Shown piece after piece: positions 16,470 to 23,929 of a DNA stretch of 64,000 nucleotides. This stretch comes from Mannheimia indoligenes (GTDB taxonomy: Bacteria > Pseudomonadota > Gammaproteobacteria > Enterobacterales > Pasteurellaceae). Within the stretch, counting starts at the first letter, position 1, and each line of letters opens with the position of its first letter. Location: positions 62,001-126,000 of the forward strand of contig NZ_JBAJJM010000001.1 in assembly GCF_036880405.1 (NCBI RefSeq). Direction: 5' to 3'. Position numbers and translations under genes: made by a program. Below the pieces are notes generated by a model. It did not search any database, was not told the origin of the DNA, and saw only the letters and a list, made by a program, of their open reading frames with translations.

Positions 16470-16853
16470 ATGAGAAAATGTCTTATAACAATAATCTGTT
16501 TAATTTCATTCCCTTTGATTTATTTTTTCGGAGTTATGCATATAAAATCAATTATATATCAGCCAGAATTTCGAAAACGAGCCGACTTCTTAATTTCTTG
16601 TATAAATGATTACAGAAAGAAAAATGGAAGTTATCCCAAAGAAGAGAATTGTGTATCAGATCTTATTGTTAAATCTCATGAGATGTTTAATTCTCCACAT
16701 TTAATAGGAAAAGGAGATTTTATTTTTTATACAATGCATGGGGATGAGCATATATTAGTTGTAGGACATTGGTATCCCCCCAATCTAATTTATTATTTTG
16801 ACACTAATACATATGAAGAAAATTCACGCTTATTTTTAGATAGTGGTCTTTAA
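16470..16853 (+). CDS. Unknown small membrane-anchored protein inside the his operon
   Basis: 127 residues, not recognised. An N-terminal hydrophobic segment (about residues 4-25, ITIICLISFPLIYFFGVM) suggests a membrane anchor or uncleaved signal. The rest is probably periplasmic and contains two cysteines (SCINDY, ENCVSD) that could pair, then a hydrophobic-aromatic C-terminal half (FIFYTMHGDEHILVVGHWY). The start has an excellent ribosome site (AGGGGGAA). It lies directly after the attenuator and 12 bases before hisC, so it should be expressed under histidine control. It is AT-rich compared with hisC, suggesting recent acquisition. No function is proposed. Confidence 0.75.
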   Translation: MRKCLITIICLISFPLIYFFGVMHIKSIIYQPEFRKRADFLISCINDYRKKNGSYPKEENCVSDLIVKSHEMFNSPHLIGKGDFIFYTMHGDEHILVVGHWYPPNLIYYFDTNTYEENSRLFLDSGL

Positions 16854-16865
16854 TAGGAACATAAA

Positions 16866-17918
16866 ATGACAATCTCACAACTTTCCCGAAAAAACATTCA
16901 AGCCCTCATGCCTTACCAATCCGCTCGCCGCTTGGGTGGCAGTGGCGATGTGTGGCTGAATGCCAATGAATATGCGGTGTCGCCGAACTTTGATTTAACC
17001 GACCGCACTTTTAACCGCTATCCTGAACCACAACCGCAAGCGGTAATTGAGGGCTACGCTCGTTACGCAGGCGTTTCGCCCGAAAACGTGCTGGTTTCCC
17101 GTGGTGGCGATGAGAGCATTGAGCTGATTATTCGTGCCTTTTGTGAGCCGAGCGACAGTATTCTTTACTGCCCGCCGACCTACGGAATGTATGCCGTGAG
17201 TGCCGACACTTGCGGCATTGCAACCAAAACCGTGCCGCTGACCGCCGATTTCCAGCTCGATTTACCGCAAATCCAAGCTAATTTAGACGGCGTGAAAGTG
17301 GTGTTTGTGTGCAGCCCAAACAACCCGACAGGCAACCTGATCAAGCGGTCGGATTTGCTCGAACTTTTGCAAATGACCGAAGGCAAAGCGATTGTGGTGG
17401 TGGATGAAGCCTATATCGAATTCTGCCCTGAAGCGAGTTTGATTAATGAGCTGAAAAACTTTCCGCACCTTGCAATTATCCGCACACTCTCCAAAGCCTT
17501 TGCCTTAGCGGGCTTGCGTTGTGGTTTTACGCTTGCCAATGCGGAATTGATAGGTGTGCTACAAAAAGTGATTGCTCCCTATCCGCTGCCTGTGCCTGTT
17601 TCCGACATCGCCGCCCAAGCCCTTTCCCCACAAGGCATTGAGCAAATGCGTGCGCGAGTGGCGGAAGTGATTACTTTGCGTGCCGAATTGCAAAAAAATC
17701 TCGAAAATTTACCGCTTGTCGAGCAAGTCTTTGAGAGCGAGGCAAACTATCTGCTATTCAAATGCCAAGACGGGCAGAAAGTGTTTAAAGCCCTTTGGGA
17801 GCAGGGTATTATTTTGCGGGATCAACACAAGGCGTTGGGCTTACAAAACTGCATTCGGATTACGGTGGGGACTGCCGAAGAAAATCAAAGAGTGATTGAG
17901 GCAATTTGTAAATTGTAA
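16866..17918 (+). CDS. hisC: Histidinol-phosphate aminotransferase
   Basis: PLP-dependent class I/II aminotransferase of 350 residues, step 7 of histidine synthesis (imidazole acetol phosphate to L-histidinol phosphate). Family landmarks are LNANEYA near the N-terminus, NRYPEPQP, VFVCSPNNPTGN, VVVDEAYIEF and the PLP lysine region TLSKAFALAGLRCGF. It is the first his enzyme gene after the attenuator; hisG and hisD, which usually precede it, are not here. It is followed at once by palindromes of the transposase element. Confidence 0.95.
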   Translation: MTISQLSRKNIQALMPYQSARRLGGSGDVWLNANEYAVSPNFDLTDRTFNRYPEPQPQAVIEGYARYAGVSPENVLVSRGGDESIELIIRAFCEPSDSILYCPPTYGMYAVSADTCGIATKTVPLTADFQLDLPQIQANLDGVKVVFVCSPNNPTGNLIKRSDLLELLQMTEGKAIVVVDEAYIEFCPEASLINELKNFPHLAIIRTLSKAFALAGLRCGFTLANAELIGVLQKVIAPYPLPVPVSDIAAQALSPQGIEQMRARVAEVITLRAELQKNLENLPLVEQVFESEANYLLFKCQDGQKVFKALWEQGIILRDQHKALGLQNCIRITVGTAEENQRVIEAICKL

Positions 17919-17920
17919 TA

Positions 17921-18479
17921 CCTAGGACGAGCCGTCCTAGGCTAGATAACCCCAGTCGCTCTGCGACTGTATGATGAGGTTTTATGAGTTACACAAAATT
18001 GCTATACCACATTGTTTTTCGTACGTTGCAAAGCATTCCTGCCATTAAAGAGCAAAACGAAAAAGAGCTATACCAATACATTTGGGCGTTTTGTCAGCAA
18101 CAAAAATGTACGCTCCATCGTATTAATGGAATGCCTGATCATCTGCATTTGCTGGTGGAAATTCACCCTAGCTTTGCGGTGTCGGATTTTGTGAAACAGC
18201 TTAAAAATGCCAGTCATAAATGGCTGGAACAGCACAGTGATCTTTTTCCTGACTTCTATGCGTGGGCGAAGGGCTATTGTGCTTTGACTTACAGCGAACA
18301 CGAAAAAGCGAAAATTATGAATTACATCAAAAATCAGAAGGAGCATCATAAACACGTTGGTTTTATTGATGAAATGAAAGCCTTGATTGTGGATTTTGAT
18401 GAATACTTAGAACGAGATTTGTAAGCAATGAAAGAGAGCTACGGAGTAGCTCGGATTAAGAATCCCGGCTCGTACGGGG
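17921..18479 (+). mobile_element. RAYT element (REP-associated tyrosine transposase with flanking palindromes)
   Basis: Left end: palindrome P1 at 17921-17941 (arms CCTAGGAC/GTCCTAGG, loop gagcc) and P2 at 17953-17969 (CAGTCGC-TCT-GCGACTG). Then a Y1 transposase gene. Right end: P3 at 18436-18452 (GAGCTAC-GGA-GTAGCTC), an 11-base spacer starting GGATTA, and P4 at 18464-18479 (loop ggctc, left arm shortened). The same P1-P2-P3-GGATTA-P4 order, without transposase, occurs at 20915-21024 and 37515-37632. The element sits between hisC and hisB and leaves both genes intact. Confidence 0.75.
17984..18424 (+). CDS. Y1 (HUH) transposase, IS200/RAYT-like
   Basis: 146 residues of the Y1_Tnp fold. The N-terminus LLYHIVFRT is typical. 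The HUH metal site is DHLHLLVEI (His53 and His55), and the catalytic tyrosine is probably Tyr114 in IMNYIKNQKEHH, with Gln118 as the helper residue. Such enzymes cut and rejoin single-stranded DNA at hairpins. The flanking palindromes, single gene and absence of a TnpB partner favour a REP-associated transposase over a classical IS200. It appears full length and intact. It lies in the same direction as the his genes, so it is probably transcribed with them. Confidence 0.88.
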   Translation: MSYTKLLYHIVFRTLQSIPAIKEQNEKELYQYIWAFCQQQKCTLHRINGMPDHLHLLVEIHPSFAVSDFVKQLKNASHKWLEQHSDLFPDFYAWAKGYCALTYSEHEKAKIMNYIKNQKEHHKHVGFIDEMKALIVDFDEYLERDL

Positions 18480-18481
18480 TG

Positions 18482-18527
18482 CCTAGGACGAGCCGTCCTA
18501 GGCTAGAACCCAGTCGCTCCGCGACTG
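18482..18527 (+). repeat. Extra left-end palindrome pair (P1-P2) before hisB
   Basis: A second copy of the P1-P2 unit found at 17921-17969, nearly identical (P1 the same; P2 CAGTCGC-TCC-GCGACTG), 2 bases after the end of the RAYT element and in the same orientation. Confidence 0.85.
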
Positions 18528-18551
18528 AAATATGAATACAGGAGAAACCCA

Positions 18552-19640
18552 ATGCAACCAACCCTTTTCATCGACCGTGACGGTACACTCATTGACGAGC
18601 CAAAAACCGACTTTCAAATCGATAGCTTAGAAAAACTCAAATTTGAGCCGAACGTCATTCCTGCCTTGCTCAAACTCAAAGGCAAATACCGTTTTGTGAT
18701 GGTGTCGAACCAAGACGGCTTAGGAACATCGTCCTTTCCACAGGAAGATTTCGACAAACCGCACAATGCGATGATGGCGGTGTTCAACTCACAAGGCATT
18801 GAATTTGATGAGGTTTTGATTTGTCCGCACAAGCCTGAAGACGGCTGCGACTGCCGTAAACCGCACACCAAACTGCTGCAAAAATACATTGACCGCCAAC
18901 TGTTCGACCCTGCCAACAGCTTTGTGATCGGCGACCGTGCTACCGACGTGCAACTGGCGGAAAACCTTGGCATCAAAGCGCTTCAATATCACCCTGAAAA
19001 GCTGAACTGGGATTTGATCACCGAAAAACTGCTGGGCGAGTCTGTCACCAACATTGGCGACCGCACGCCACGTTATGCCGAAGTCGTGCGTAAAACCAAA
19101 GAGACCGACATCAAAGTGCAAGTGTGGTTGGACGAAACAGGGGCGAACGAAATCAGCACCGGCGTGGGCTTTTTCGACCATATGCTCGACCAAATTGCCA
19201 CCCACGGCGGTTTCCGAATGAACATCACCACCAAAGGCGATTTGTGGATTGACGAACACCACACGGTCGAAGACACCGCTCTCGCCCTCGGCACGGCGTT
19301 AAAACAAGCCATCGGCGACAAACGTGGTATTGCCCGTTTCGGCTTCGTGCTGCCGATGGACGAATGTAAAGCCGAATGTACGATGGATTTGTCAGGCAGA
19401 CCGTTTATCAAATTTAAAGCCGATTTTAAACGTGACAAAGTGGGCGATTTCAGCACCGAGCTGACTGAACACTTCTTCCAATCCATCGCTTTCACGCTAC
19501 TCGCCACCCTGCACATCAAGGCAAAAGGCGACAACGACCACCACAAAATTGAAAGCCTGTTTAAAGTATTCGGCAGAACGCTTAGACAGTGTATTCGTAT
19601 TGAAGGGAATGAGTTGCCGAGCTCGAAAGGGGTTTTATAA
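18552..19640 (+). CDS. hisB: Bifunctional histidinol-phosphatase / imidazoleglycerol-phosphate dehydratase
   Basis: 362 residues, two fused enzymes as in E. coli. The N-terminal HAD phosphatase (residues 1-165) has FIDRDGTLIDEP with Asp8/Asp10 and the zinc loop CPHKPEDGCDCRKPH. The C-terminal dehydratase (from about residue 170) has the metal-binding DEHHTVEDTALALG and a second half FFDHMLDQIATHGGF / HIKAKGDNDHHKIES. It catalyses steps 6 and 8 of histidine synthesis. An AGGAGAAA ribosome site precedes it. Confidence 0.97.
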   Translation: MQPTLFIDRDGTLIDEPKTDFQIDSLEKLKFEPNVIPALLKLKGKYRFVMVSNQDGLGTSSFPQEDFDKPHNAMMAVFNSQGIEFDEVLICPHKPEDGCDCRKPHTKLLQKYIDRQLFDPANSFVIGDRATDVQLAENLGIKALQYHPEKLNWDLITEKLLGESVTNIGDRTPRYAEVVRKTKETDIKVQVWLDETGANEISTGVGFFDHMLDQIATHGGFRMNITTKGDLWIDEHHTVEDTALALGTALKQAIGDKRGIARFGFVLPMDECKAECTMDLSGRPFIKFKADFKRDKVGDFSTELTEHFFQSIAFTLLATLHIKAKGDNDHHKIESLFKVFGRTLRQCIRIEGNELPSSKGVL

Positions 19641-19645
19641 TCACC

Positions 19646-19669
19646 GTAGGGGCGGGTTTTAACCCGCCC
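19646..19669 (+). repeat. Single REP-like palindrome (GTAGGGGCG type)
   Basis: GTAG followed by GGGCGGG-TTTTAA-CCCGCCC directly after hisB. Related to the units at 8879 and 24880. Confidence 0.75.
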
Positions 19670-19675
19670 GAAATT

Positions 19676-19717
19676 GCGGTCGATTTTGCAAAGTTTTTAA
19701 GAATTTTGACCGCTTGT
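19676..19717. repeat. USS inverted pair (left arm degenerate)
   Basis: TGCGGTCGATTTTGCAAAG faces GAATTTTGACCGCTTGTG, between hisB and the following orphan gene. Confidence 0.7.
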
Positions 19718-19736
19718 GAAATAAGGAAAATAAAAT

Positions 19737-20273
19737 ATGGAACAACAACTAATTGATTTAGGAATAAAATTATCTGAGGCATTGGTAAAAAATACAGCAT
19801 CAAGCATTTTTACAAAAATTAGAGCTGTAAAAGCAAAAAAAGATGATAAAGAAACAATAAATGAGTTAGAGGAAATTATTCAAGAGTTGATCGCTGATAG
19901 GAATGAACTTTTACAGATTTCACAAGCATTTCAGCAAGAGTTAATGGCTCAAAAAATTACTGATAATGAGATCGAATATATTACTCAGCAATTTATTCCC
20001 AAATTGCAAGAATTAGCAAAAGTTACTGGTGGTAATGTTGATGAAATGGTAAGAATATTATCTCCTTTAATTTCAAAAGAAACTCTTACAATTTTACAAT
20101 TATTGGGATTTAATTTTAGAAAAGCTATTGGAGAACCATTGACAATTCTATTAGAAAAAATGATTTTATCTAAATTACCAATGGATCCCGCAGTACAAAC
20201 AGAATTGCAATTAGAACTATTAAAAGTAGCTAAGGATCCTGTTGCTAGAAAAGTTTTAGAGAAGTTTAAATAG
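19737..20273 (+). CDS. Unknown alpha-helical protein between hisB and hisH
   Basis: 178 residues, not recognised. It has no signal peptide or membrane segment. It is rich in Lys, Glu, Leu and Ile, with a heptad-like stretch at residues about 30-75 (KKDDKETINELEEIIQELIAD, then RNELLQISQAFQQELMAQK) that suggests a coiled coil, and a C-terminal helical part (LQLELLKVAKDPVARKVLEKF). The base composition is much more AT-rich than hisB or hisH, a sign of transfer. The ribosome site is AAGGAAAA, and it ends 9 bases before hisH, so it is carried as a passenger in the operon. No function is proposed. Confidence 0.75.
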   Translation: MEQQLIDLGIKLSEALVKNTASSIFTKIRAVKAKKDDKETINELEEIIQELIADRNELLQISQAFQQELMAQKITDNEIEYITQQFIPKLQELAKVTGGNVDEMVRILSPLISKETLTILQLLGFNFRKAIGEPLTILLEKMILSKLPMDPAVQTELQLELLKVAKDPVARKVLEKFK

Positions 20274-20282
20274 AGATCAGAA

Positions 20283-20876
20283 ATGACCAACCTAACCATC
20301 ATCGACACAGGCTGTGCCAACCTGTCTTCGGTCAAATTTGCTTTTGACCGTCTTGGCATTCAGGCTGAGATCTCCCGTGATCTCAGCAAAATCCAATCCG
20401 CCGATAAACTGCTGCTTCCCGGTGTGGGAACGGCAATTGCGGCGATGAAAAATCTGCACGATCGCCAGCTGATTGAAACAATCCAAAACGCCACTCAGCC
20501 GATGCTCGGCATCTGTTTGGGAATGCAGCTGATGACCGAATTTTCTAGCGAAGGCGATGTAGCGACTTTGGGCTTAATGGGCGGTAAAACCGAGCTGTTG
20601 CCAAACACTGGCTTGCCGTTGCCACATATGGGCTGGAACAAGGTGCAGTACCAAGCCGATCACCCATTATTCCACGGCATTGAGCAAGGCAGTCATTTCT
20701 ATTTTGTGCATAGCTATGCCGTCCGTCCAAACGCACACACCATAGCCACTTGTGATTATGGCGTGCCGTTTTCGGCGGCGATTGACAATAAAAACTTCTA
20801 CGGCGTACAGTTCCACCCTGAGCGTTCAGGAGTGGCTGGAGCGAAGTTGCTACGGAATTTTGTGGAGAAGGTCTAA
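20283..20876 (+). CDS. hisH: Imidazole glycerol phosphate synthase, glutaminase subunit
   Basis: 197 residues, class I glutamine amidotransferase. The nucleophilic cysteine is in MLGICLGMQLM (about Cys78) and the His-Glu pair in YGVQFHPERSG. It supplies ammonia to HisF for the fifth step of the pathway. The start ATG follows the preceding orphan gene by 9 bases. Downstream lies a USS inverse and then a palindromic composite element. Confidence 0.96.
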   Translation: MTNLTIIDTGCANLSSVKFAFDRLGIQAEISRDLSKIQSADKLLLPGVGTAIAAMKNLHDRQLIETIQNATQPMLGICLGMQLMTEFSSEGDVATLGLMGGKTELLPNTGLPLPHMGWNKVQYQADHPLFHGIEQGSHFYFVHSYAVRPNAHTIATCDYGVPFSAAIDNKNFYGVQFHPERSGVAGAKLLRNFVEKV

Positions 20877-20914
20877 TTTTGCAAGTTTTTGGAAGAATTT
20901 GACCGCTTGTTATA

Positions 20915-21024
20915 CCTAGCACGAGCCGTGCTAGGCTGAATAAACGAAGCCCCGCTGGGGCTTATAATAAATAGAAAGCCGCAGAGCGGCTTGGATTATC
21001 TAGCCCCATACGGCTCGTATGGGG
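20915..21024 (+). repeat. Four-hairpin composite palindromic element (RAYT-related), copy in hisH-hisA gap
   Basis: P1 20915-20935 (CCTAGCAC/GTGCTAGG, loop gagcc), P2 20947-20963 (AAGCCCC-GCT-GGGGCTT), P3 20976-20992 (AAGCCGC-AGA-GCGGCTT), spacer GGATTATCTAG, P4 21004-21024 (CCCCATAC/GTATGGGG, loop ggctc). The order, the loops of P1 and P4 and the 11-base spacer match the RAYT element at 17921 and the copy at 37515, but most stem sequences are different. Confidence 0.9.
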
Positions 21025-21040
21025 CAAACAGGAAAAGAAC

Positions 21041-21790
21041 ATGAAACACTCTCAAATTATCCCCGCCCTAGATCTGATTAACGGGCAAGTGGTGCGATTG
21101 CACCAAGGCGATTATGCCAAACAGACCACCTACACGGACGATCCCATCGCCCAGTTTGCCGACTATGTGGCACAGGGGGCAAAACAGTTACATTTGGTGG
21201 ATTTAACCGGGGCGAAAAATCCTGCCGAACGCCAAACCGCCCTAATCGGCAAAATCATCTCGGCAATCGACTGCCCGATCCAAATCGGTGGCGGTATCCG
21301 CACCGAGCAAGATGTGGAAGATTTGCTTGCTGTTGGTGCAAGTCGTGTGGTAATCGGCTCGACAGCCGTCAAAGAGCGTGAAATGGTCAAAGGTTGGTTT
21401 GCCAAATACGGTGCGGACAAGTTTGTCCTAGCATTAGATGTCAATATTGACGACAACGGCAATAAAATCATTGCGATTAGCGGTTGGCAAGAGGCAAGCG
21501 GCGTATCGCTTGAAGAGCTAATCGAAGACTATCAAACTGTCGGCTTACAGCATGTGCTGTGTACTGATATTTCAAAAGACGGCACGCTATCAGGCTCAAA
21601 TGTCGAGCTTTACCGTGAAATCTGTGCCAAATACCCAGAAATTAAGTTCCAATCCTCGGGCGGTATCGGCTCGATTGCCGATATTGCCGCCCTAAAAGGC
21701 ACGGGTGTGGCGGGCGTGATTGTGGGGCGAGCTTTGTTAGAAGGCAAATTTAATGTAGCGGAGGCAATCGAATGTTGGCAAAACGGATAA
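21041..21790 (+). CDS. hisA: ProFAR isomerase
   Basis: 249 residues, beta-alpha barrel built from two half-barrels. The catalytic aspartates are in IIPALDLINGQVVRL (first half) and CTDISKDGTLSG (second half); IQIGGGIR and FQSSGGIGS bind phosphate. It opens the ProFAR ring in step 4 of histidine synthesis. It overlaps hisF by 19 bases, indicating coupled translation. AGGAAAAG precedes the start. Confidence 0.96.
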   Translation: MKHSQIIPALDLINGQVVRLHQGDYAKQTTYTDDPIAQFADYVAQGAKQLHLVDLTGAKNPAERQTALIGKIISAIDCPIQIGGGIRTEQDVEDLLAVGASRVVIGSTAVKEREMVKGWFAKYGADKFVLALDVNIDDNGNKIIAISGWQEASGVSLEELIEDYQTVGLQHVLCTDISKDGTLSGSNVELYREICAKYPEIKFQSSGGIGSIADIAALKGTGVAGVIVGRALLEGKFNVAEAIECWQNG

Positions 21791-22551
21791 TTCCTTGTTT
21801 GGATGTGCGTGACGGACAAGTCGTCAAAGGCGTACAATTTCGCAATCACGAAATCATCGGCGACATTGTGCCACTGGCTCAGCGTTATGCCATCGAGGGA
21901 GCGGACGAGCTGGTATTTTATGACATCACCGCATCATCAGACGGTCGCACGGTGGATAAAAGCTGGGTGGAGCGAGTGGCTCAGGTGATTGATATTCCAT
22001 TCTGCGTGGCGGGCGGGATTAAGACCATTGCCGATGCGGAGCAGATTTTTGCTTTTGGAGCAGATAAAATCTCTATCAACTCACCTGCCCTTGCCGATCC
22101 TGATTTGATCAGCCGACTTGCCGACCGTTTTGGCGTGCAGGCGATTGTGGTTGGCATTGACAGTTGGTTTGAGAAAGAAACTGGCAAATACTGGGTCAAT
22201 CAATACACTGGCGATGAAAAACGCACCCGCCAAACCAACTGGCAACTCATCGACTGGGTGCAAGAAGTCCAAAAACGAGGTGCAGGCGAAATCGTGCTCA
22301 ATATGATGAACCAAGATGGCGTAAGAAACGGCTACGACTTGGTACAGCTCAAAAAAGTGCGTGAAGTCTGCCAAGTTCCGCTCATCGCCTCAGGCGGTGC
22401 AGGCGAAATGGTGCATTTTCGTGATGCCTTTATTGACGCACAAGTCGATGGGGCGTTGGCGGCGAGTGTGTTTCATAAGCAGATTATCAATATTGGCGAG
22501 CTAAAGGCGTATTTGGCGGCGGAAGGGATTGAGATCCGTAAGGTTGATTAA
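21772..22551 (+). CDS. hisF: Imidazole glycerol phosphate synthase, cyclase subunit
   Basis: 259 residues, beta-alpha barrel partner of HisH. Catalytic Asp11 is in IIPCLDVRDGQVVKG and the second Asp in IVVGIDSWF; phosphate loops are VAGGIKT and IASGGAGEM. The start inside hisA is fixed by the family N-terminus MLAKRIIPCLD. Two closely packed genes follow, the first of which is not a his gene. Confidence 0.97.
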   Translation: MLAKRIIPCLDVRDGQVVKGVQFRNHEIIGDIVPLAQRYAIEGADELVFYDITASSDGRTVDKSWVERVAQVIDIPFCVAGGIKTIADAEQIFAFGADKISINSPALADPDLISRLADRFGVQAIVVGIDSWFEKETGKYWVNQYTGDEKRTRQTNWQLIDWVQEVQKRGAGEIVLNMMNQDGVRNGYDLVQLKKVREVCQVPLIASGGAGEMVHFRDAFIDAQVDGALAASVFHKQIINIGELKAYLAAEGIEIRKVD

Positions 22552-22572
22552 TTTCTGAGAAGGTATTAGAAA

Positions 22573-23217
22573 ATGGCAAAATATAAAAAAATAAGAGGAA
22601 TAAATAGGCGTTTAAAGGCGATTAAAGATTGGAGGGAGAAAAACCTGTTTTTTGATAAAGAAAGCCTATTATCAGAAGATTGTCTATATCTAAAATTTAG
22701 GGTTGATCCTTGGAGCCGCTTATCTTTAACAAATTCTGATTATCCTGAACCTAATCATCAATTTAGAGAGATGATAATTGAAGCTTTTTCGGATATTTAT
22801 GATCTCTGGAAAGAAGAGCTAGACAAATTGAATTTAGAATATTATCTAAAAATTTGGATTATATTTCCTCATTTTCGTGAAAGTCAGCTTGTTTGCGCTG
22901 TTAATGATAAAATTGATTGGTATAACAATGTTTTTGCAGAAGGAGAGGATATAGTATTTCCTAAGCATAAATTTAGTGAGCAATCGAATAAAATTCTGAA
23001 TAAATATAATTGGAAACACGTTGTTAATATTAATTTATTAGATGAAGAAAGTTATGTAGGAGATGAACAAGATTATGTTTCTCTTCAAGATTATGAAGAA
23101 GTAAAAAAGAGATTTGAGCGTTTTTTAAAAACCGAACATAAAACAGTAAATATAGACGGAAAAATATATCATATTGAGAAAATTTGCGATATTTGGGTCG
23201 GAGATAAAAATGGATAA
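22573..23217 (+). CDS. Unknown acidic/aromatic protein between hisF and hisIE (possibly DUF3916-like)
   Basis: 214 residues, no signal or membrane segment, many Tyr, Trp, Phe, Asp and Glu. The N-terminus KKIRGINRRLKAIKDWREK and the middle YLKIWIIFPHFRESQLVCAV faintly recall DUF3916 or immunity-type proteins, but this is a memory-based hint only. It is strongly AT-rich against its his neighbours. Its stop overlaps the hisIE start by 8 bases (ATGGATAA), so hisIE probably depends on its translation. This tight fit argues for an established place in the operon despite its foreign look. Confidence 0.75.
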   Translation: MAKYKKIRGINRRLKAIKDWREKNLFFDKESLLSEDCLYLKFRVDPWSRLSLTNSDYPEPNHQFREMIIEAFSDIYDLWKEELDKLNLEYYLKIWIIFPHFRESQLVCAVNDKIDWYNNVFAEGEDIVFPKHKFSEQSNKILNKYNWKHVVNINLLDEESYVGDEQDYVSLQDYEEVKKRFERFLKTEHKTVNIDGKIYHIEKICDIWVGDKNG

Positions 23218-23857
23218 TTTTATACAACAAATCAACTGGCAAAAAGTCGATAACCTTCTCCCCGTTATCATCCAAAACGCCCAAACTTGCGAAGTGTTAA
23301 TGCTTGGCTATATGAACCAAGAGGCATTAGAAAAAACACTCAACGAAAAACGAGTAACCTTTTACTCTCGCACCAAACAACGCTTATGGACAAAAGGCGA
23401 AACGTCTGGCAATTTTTTAAACGTGGTGGATATGAGCTTGGATTGCGATAACGACACCTTGCTCATTCTCGCCAACCCTATCGGCGAAACCTGTCACACG
23501 GGGGCGGAGAGCTGTTTTCATCAATTTGAACAAGAACAACCGGATTGGATCTTCTTCTCTAAATTAGAACGAATGATCGCTGAGCGTAAAAATGCTGATC
23601 CAGAAAGTTCTTACACCTCAAAACTCTACGCCAAAGGTACGCCAAAAATTGCCCAAAAAGTGGGTGAAGAAGCGGTGGAATCTGTGATTGCGGCAATGAA
23701 AAATGATCGGGAAGAGTTGGTATCCGAAGTGGCGGATCTGGCGTATCACGTAACCGTGTTATTACATAATGCGGATCTCTCTTGGGCGGATGTGAATGCA
23801 AAATTGAAAGAACGCCATAAGGGGATTGGTTTGCACCCTGAAGGTTCGAATAAATAA
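23210..23857 (+). CDS. hisI: Bifunctional phosphoribosyl-AMP cyclohydrolase / phosphoribosyl-ATP pyrophosphatase
   Basis: 215 residues, HisIE fusion. The N-terminal cyclohydrolase has VLMLGYMNQEAL, FYSRTKQRLWTKGETSGN and a zinc site (SLDCDNDTLLI, GETCHTGAESCF). The C-terminal pyrophosphatase has KLYAKGTPKIAQKVGEEAVE and a helical EVADLAYHVTVLL. It catalyses steps 2 and 3 of histidine synthesis. The ATG at 23210 is chosen, because the longer frame from 23174 only reads the end of the upstream gene in another frame. Last gene of the operon. Confidence 0.95.
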   Translation: MDNFIQQINWQKVDNLLPVIIQNAQTCEVLMLGYMNQEALEKTLNEKRVTFYSRTKQRLWTKGETSGNFLNVVDMSLDCDNDTLLILANPIGETCHTGAESCFHQFEQEQPDWIFFSKLERMIAERKNADPESSYTSKLYAKGTPKIAQKVGEEAVESVIAAMKNDREELVSEVADLAYHVTVLLHNADLSWADVNAKLKERHKGIGLHPEGSNK

Positions 23858-23860
23858 AAT

Positions 23861-23919
23861 ACAAGCGGTCAAATTCCTATAAGAACTTGCAAAATTTTAG
23901 AGAAATTTGACCGCTTGTG
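23861..23919. repeat. USS inverted pair, probable his operon terminator
   Basis: ACAAGCGGTCAAATT faces AAATTTGACCGCTTGT between the converging hisI and hslO genes. Confidence 0.85.
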
Positions 23920-23929
23920 ATTCTGTGAA

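Noticed and set aside
17921..21024. Palindromes of the his operon as a CRISPR array
   Set aside because: Units are not evenly spaced, differ in sequence, and no cas gene is present; their hairpin and transposase context fits REP elements.
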